Below the pieces are notes generated by a model. The model did no database searches. It had not been told where the DNA came from and was given only the letters and a program-made list of their open reading frames with translations. DNA of 64,000 nt from an uncultured Eubacteriales bacterium (GTDB taxonomy: Bacteria > Bacillota > Clostridia > Lachnospirales > Lachnospiraceae): the NCBI GenBank assembly GCA_900545175.1, contig UQYF01000001.1, forward strand, positions 124,001-188,000, written 5' to 3'. A program made the translations under genes and the position numbers. Below are positions 60,705-64,000 of the stretch, one piece after another (position 1 is the stretch's first letter; each line of letters begins with the position of its first letter).

Positions 60705-62012
60705 ATGATGAGAGCACTTTTTTCTGGTGTTGCCGGTCTTAAGACCCACCAGACAAAGATGGATGTTATTGGTAATAACATCGCAAACGTAAATACTGTA
60801 GGATATAAGTCACAGAGTGTATCCTTCAGTGATGTATTATATCAGACAACGCAGAGTGCATCAGGACCTAACACAGCGACAGGCAGAGGCGGTACAAATG
60901 CAATGCAGATAGGTCTTGGTTCTAAGGTTGCTTCGATGAGCACATCTGTATCAGATCCAGGTGGTTCACAGGCAACTAATAATCCATTTGATCTTATGAT
61001 AAATGGCGATTCAATGTTTATTGTAAATGATGGAACACAGAATTTCTTTACAAGAGCCGGGAATTTTACAACAGATGCAGCCGGTAATCTTGTAACAAGT
61101 GCCGGATATTCTGTTATGGGATGGCAGGCAGATGCTAATGGCAATATTCAGCGAGCAACTGTAAGTCCATTAGCTATATATAGTTCAGAAAATAAATATG
61201 CAACACCTACGCAGACTACTAAAACTACAATTACAGGTAACATTAATAAGAATGATGAGAGTTTTTCATCTGCAGCAGGCACAATATCAACAAATGTAAG
61301 CTTTTACGATAATCTTGGATATGAATACAGAGCAACACTTTCAATAAAGCAGGATGCTGCTGATCCATACAGCTATAACATTACATGTACAGGAATGGCT
61401 TGTAATGGTAAAGATATGGGACTTGCTGAGGCAGACCTTCAGGCAGTGCTTAACAATTACAACATTAAATTCAAAGATGCAGATGGAAGTCTTGATACAG
61501 GTAATCCGATGACACTTACCGTTAAAGGTCTTGGAAATTCATTTGATCAGGATATTACGGTTGATATATCACAGATAACCTGTTTTGGTAAAGATACATC
61601 TCTTGTACCTAAGAAGGGTGATGCTGGTGGACAGGATGCAGGTCTTGCAGCAGGTAAGATGACAACTGTAAGTATCCAGACAGATGGTAAAATTATTGCG
61701 GGATATGACAATGGCGCAACTAAGACTTTGGGACAGATTGTGGTTGCTACATTTTCTAATCTTGCCGGTCTTGAGAAGGCAGGCTCTAATCTTTATACTG
61801 CAACAATGAACTCCGGAGAATTCGATGGCATAGGTCAGGATGTAACAGCTGATGGAGGTTCATTTGCACCAGGATATGTTGAGATGTCAAATGTAGACCT
61901 TGCAGGTCAGTTTACAGACATGATCACAACACAGAGAGGTTTCCAGTCTAACTCAAGAATTATAACAGTGTCAGATACACTCTTAGAGGAGCTTATAAAT
62001 CTTAAGAGATAA
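60705..62012 (+). CDS. flgE: Flagellar hook protein FlgE
   Basis: 435 residues. The N-terminal rod/hook motif (LFSGVAGLKTHQTKMDVIG, NNIANVNTVGYKSQSVSF) and the C-terminal EMSNVDLAGQFTDMITTQRGFQ, NSRIITVSDTLLEELINLKR bracket a FlgE beta domain. It polymerises into the hook that FlgD caps. AGGAGGAAC is upstream; the ATG at 60705 is followed by a second at 60708, and either may be used. Confidence 0.96.
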   Translation: MMRALFSGVAGLKTHQTKMDVIGNNIANVNTVGYKSQSVSFSDVLYQTTQSASGPNTATGRGGTNAMQIGLGSKVASMSTSVSDPGGSQATNNPFDLMINGDSMFIVNDGTQNFFTRAGNFTTDAAGNLVTSAGYSVMGWQADANGNIQRATVSPLAIYSSENKYATPTQTTKTTITGNINKNDESFSSAAGTISTNVSFYDNLGYEYRATLSIKQDAADPYSYNITCTGMACNGKDMGLAEADLQAVLNNYNIKFKDADGSLDTGNPMTLTVKGLGNSFDQDITVDISQITCFGKDTSLVPKKGDAGGQDAGLAAGKMTTVSIQTDGKIIAGYDNGATKTLGQIVVATFSNLAGLEKAGSNLYTATMNSGEFDGIGQDVTADGGSFAPGYVEMSNVDLAGQFTDMITTQRGFQSNSRIITVSDTLLEELINLKR

Positions 62013-62039
62013 TTAAAGATTATTATTTAGGAGCATAGC

Positions 62040-62939
62040 ATGAAAACAATCACTATTATAGGGGCTAACAGTTATATAGCAAGAAATCTGATTCAGTACA
62101 TTAAAGTTAATGAATTGGGTATAGAATTATATCTATATGACAGAGAAAGCACACATAAGGATTGCTGTAGTGGTTATGCTCCTGTTAATATTTTGGATGA
62201 AGAGTCTGTATCAGCAATAAAATTGGATGTCGATGCAGTGATGTTATTTGCAGGAAAGACAGGAACTTACGCCGGGTTTGATGAACCGTCCGTATTTGTG
62301 AATGTAAATGAGCTTGGACTTTTGAATGTTTTAAATGCGATGAGAAAATCAAGCTCGCAGGCTAAGCTGATATTTCCATCAACGAGGCTGGTATATAAAG
62401 GCAAGGATGAGCCGCTTGGGGAGGATGATGAAAAGGAGTTTAAAACGATATATGCAGTTAATAAGTATGCATGTGAGCAATATATAAAGATGTACTCAAA
62501 TGTGTTTGGAATTAATTACTGTATATTTAGAATATGTGTGCCATACGGAACCATTCTTGAAGGAGTGGGTTCATACGGAACTGCCGAATTTTTTCTTGGC
62601 AGGGCAAAAGAGAAAAAGAATATTTCACTTTATGGCAGAGGAGAGGTTAAGAGAACCCTGACTTATATTGGCGATTTGTGCAATACCATAATTGAAGGTG
62701 CATTTTGTGACAAATGCATTGACGATGTGTATAATATTGGTGGCGAGACATACAGTCTTAATGACATGGCATCTGAGATTGCCCAAATATATGGAGTGGA
62801 GTTAGAATATGTTCCCTGGCCAGAAAGTGCACTTAGAATTGAATCGGGCAGTACAGTGTTTGACAGCAGTAAGCTTGATGGTATAATTGGAAATATGCGG
62901 CACATGACATTTACAAAGTGGATAGGAGGGGAAGGATGA
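62040..62939 (+). CDS. NAD-dependent epimerase/dehydratase-like protein inside the flagellar operon
   Basis: 299 residues. It is an extended short-chain dehydrogenase of the nucleotide-sugar epimerase type: N-terminal dinucleotide fold IIGANSYIARNLI, LFAGKTGTY, catalytic YAVNK (Tyr about 138, Lys about 142), RICVPYG, and FLGRAKEKKNISLYGRGEVKRTLTYIGDL as the substrate domain. A Ser/Thr before the Tyr is in FPSTRLVYKG. Such enzymes act on NDP-sugars or on sugar carriers. It follows flgE by 27 bases with AGGAG and overlaps flbD (ATGA), so it is translated as part of the operon. A role in flagellar glycan supply is possible but inferred only from position. Confidence 0.85.
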   Translation: MKTITIIGANSYIARNLIQYIKVNELGIELYLYDRESTHKDCCSGYAPVNILDEESVSAIKLDVDAVMLFAGKTGTYAGFDEPSVFVNVNELGLLNVLNAMRKSSSQAKLIFPSTRLVYKGKDEPLGEDDEKEFKTIYAVNKYACEQYIKMYSNVFGINYCIFRICVPYGTILEGVGSYGTAEFFLGRAKEKKNISLYGRGEVKRTLTYIGDLCNTIIEGAFCDKCIDDVYNIGGETYSLNDMASEIAQIYGVELEYVPWPESALRIESGSTVFDSSKLDGIIGNMRHMTFTKWIGGEG

Positions 62940-63142
62940 TAGACCTTACGAGGTTTAACGGAACGACATTTACTGTCAATAGTGATTTGATAGAAGTTAT
63001 AGAGGAAACACCTGATACGGTGGTGACACTTACGACAGGTAAAAAAATAATTGTAAAAGAAAGTAGACAACAAATAAAAAATTTAGTATTATCTTATAAG
63101 AGAAAAATTTATATTGAAAAAGAGACTTTAGAAGAAGTTTGA
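62936..63142 (+). CDS. flbD: Flagellar protein FlbD/SwrD
   Basis: 68 residues. MIDLTRFNGTTFTVNSDLIE, then TPDTVVTLTTGKKIIVKES is the FlbD/SwrD family. SwrD raises flagellar power in Bacillus, probably through the stator. The ATG at 62936 overlaps the epimerase stop and has GGAGGGG upstream. The next gene is motA, which fits a stator-related role. Confidence 0.92.
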   Translation: MIDLTRFNGTTFTVNSDLIEVIEETPDTVVTLTTGKKIIVKESRQQIKNLVLSYKRKIYIEKETLEEV

Positions 63143-63175
63143 TATACAAATAATGATGACTGGTAGGTGAGTAAA

Positions 63176-63979
63176 GTGGATTTAGCTACAATAGTTGGTT
63201 TGGTTTTGTGTTTCGGATTCACAATGTATGGAATCATATCGGGAGATGGATTTGGTGTTATAGGAAGCTTTATTGATCCGGGTTCGATTGCGATTACAAT
63301 CGGTGGATCATTTGGAGCATGTCTTACAATGAATAAGCTTCCTGATTTTGTCAATGGATTAAAAGGATTTACACTTGCAATCAAGGATAAGAAGGTTGAC
63401 AATGCCGATACAATCAGAAAGATAATTGAGCTTTCTAATCTGGCACGAAAGGAAGGTCTTCTTGCACTTGAGGAAGCAGCAGAAGGACTTGACGATGAGT
63501 TCCTCAAAAAAGGAGTATTACTTATTGTGGATGGTACAGAGCCTGATTTGGTTAGAGCAATTTTGGAGACAGAGCTTTCTAACCTCGAAGCAAGACATAA
63601 GAAGGTTTATGGATTCTGGGAGAATTTAGCAGGTATGGGTCCTGCTTGGGGAATGATAGGTACCCTTATCGGTCTTATAAAGATGCTTCAGAATATGGCT
63701 GATCCGTCATCTATCGGTCCGGCGATGGCCATAGCACTCATTACAACATTCTATGGTTCACTTCTTGCTAACTGGCTTGCAACACCGGTAGCAATTAAGC
63801 TTCGTGCTAATAACGAGACAGAGGTAACACTCAAGGAAGTTATGATAGAAGGTCTGTTATCAATACAGGCAGGAGAGAATCCAAGAGTTATTGAGGAGAA
63901 GTTAAAATCATTCCTTTCACCGGCTGAGAGAACTAAGTTCGGCAGTGATGAGGAGAACGGACAGGCAGGTGAGGCTTAA
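63176..63979 (+). CDS. motA: Flagellar motor stator protein MotA
   Basis: 267 residues with four membrane helices. The start is GTG at 63176, giving the family N-terminus MDLATIVGLVLCF; an earlier GTG at 63167 would add three residues, and TAGGTG is better spaced for 63176. The cytoplasmic loop has DGTEPDLVRAILETELSNLEARHK, and the conserved proline lies in AGMGPAWGMIGTLIGL. It forms the ion channel with MotB. Its TAA overlaps the motB ATG (TAATG). Confidence 0.95.
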   Translation: MDLATIVGLVLCFGFTMYGIISGDGFGVIGSFIDPGSIAITIGGSFGACLTMNKLPDFVNGLKGFTLAIKDKKVDNADTIRKIIELSNLARKEGLLALEEAAEGLDDEFLKKGVLLIVDGTEPDLVRAILETELSNLEARHKKVYGFWENLAGMGPAWGMIGTLIGLIKMLQNMADPSSIGPAMAIALITTFYGSLLANWLATPVAIKLRANNETEVTLKEVMIEGLLSIQAGENPRVIEEKLKSFLSPAERTKFGSDEENGQAGEA

Positions 63980-64000
63980 TGGCAAAAAAGCAGGAAGAGG
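63979..64000 (+). CDS. motB: Start of flagellar motor protein MotB (cut by window end)
   Basis: Only the first seven codons, MAKKQEE, are inside the window. The ATG overlaps the motA stop (TAATG), and the basic/charged start and the position directly after motA indicate MotB. Nothing more can be said from seven codons. Confidence 0.7.

Overview
The window is chromosomal DNA of a low-to-moderate GC, endospore-lineage Firmicute, most likely a Lachnospiraceae (Clostridia). The reasons are the PrkC/PrpC pair, a dcw cluster running into ftsZ-spoIIGA-sigE-sigG, CodY next to the fla/che operon, AGGAGG-type ribosome sites almost everywhere, and a Gram-positive type IV pilus locus. The genus cannot be fixed from the sequence alone. 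No rRNA, tRNA, CRISPR array, prophage or complete insertion sequence was recognised.

Layout. 1-3581: end of a PP2C phosphatase, PASTA kinase PrkC and GTPase RsgA. 3586-6389: a minus-strand group ychF-ansA-rpe that converges on rsgA and shares a two-way terminator with it. 6629-7504: lgt. 7677-19840: a division and wall cluster, mraZ-rsmH-ftsL-two class B PBPs-murD-ftsW-murA-divIB-ftsZ, opened by four GTG boxes at an exact 10-bp period (MraZ sites). mraY and murG are not between these genes. 19862-22531: spoIIGA-sigE and sigG, with two 0A boxes and a long-spacer promoter in front of spoIIGA. 22570-23393: a promoter, a hairpin-rich leader and a PAS-like gene broken by two homopolymer frameshifts.

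23430-43640 is a type IV pilus region: lipoprotein, pilB, pilT, an inserted Rpn-type nuclease gene, pilC, a major pilin, prepilin peptidase, a PilM-PilN fusion, a PilO-like protein, three further minor prepilins, a PilX/GspK-like protein and a 967-residue secreted protein with a duplicated C-terminal domain. The run ends at a strong terminator. The last protein is the best candidate here for an undescribed pilus-associated surface protein. The long non-coding stretches (22532-22849, 27425-27963, 31934-32368) hold palindromes and alternative stems.

44157-50193: the competence/recombination pair yifB (comM-like) and dprA, then topA and codY. 50285-64000: start of the flagellar operon, flgB-flgC-fliE-fliF-fliG-fliH-fliI-fliJ-motE-like-fliK-flgD-(TIGR02530-like)-flgE-(sugar epimerase)-flbD-motA-motB. 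It runs off the window in motB. A nucleotide-sugar epimerase-like gene between flgE and flbD is unexpected in this operon.

Together the window links growth and division, wall synthesis, the early sporulation switch, surface pili with possible DNA uptake (pili beside comM/dprA), nutrient sensing (CodY) and motility. All functions are read from sequence motifs and remembered family features; no search was run.
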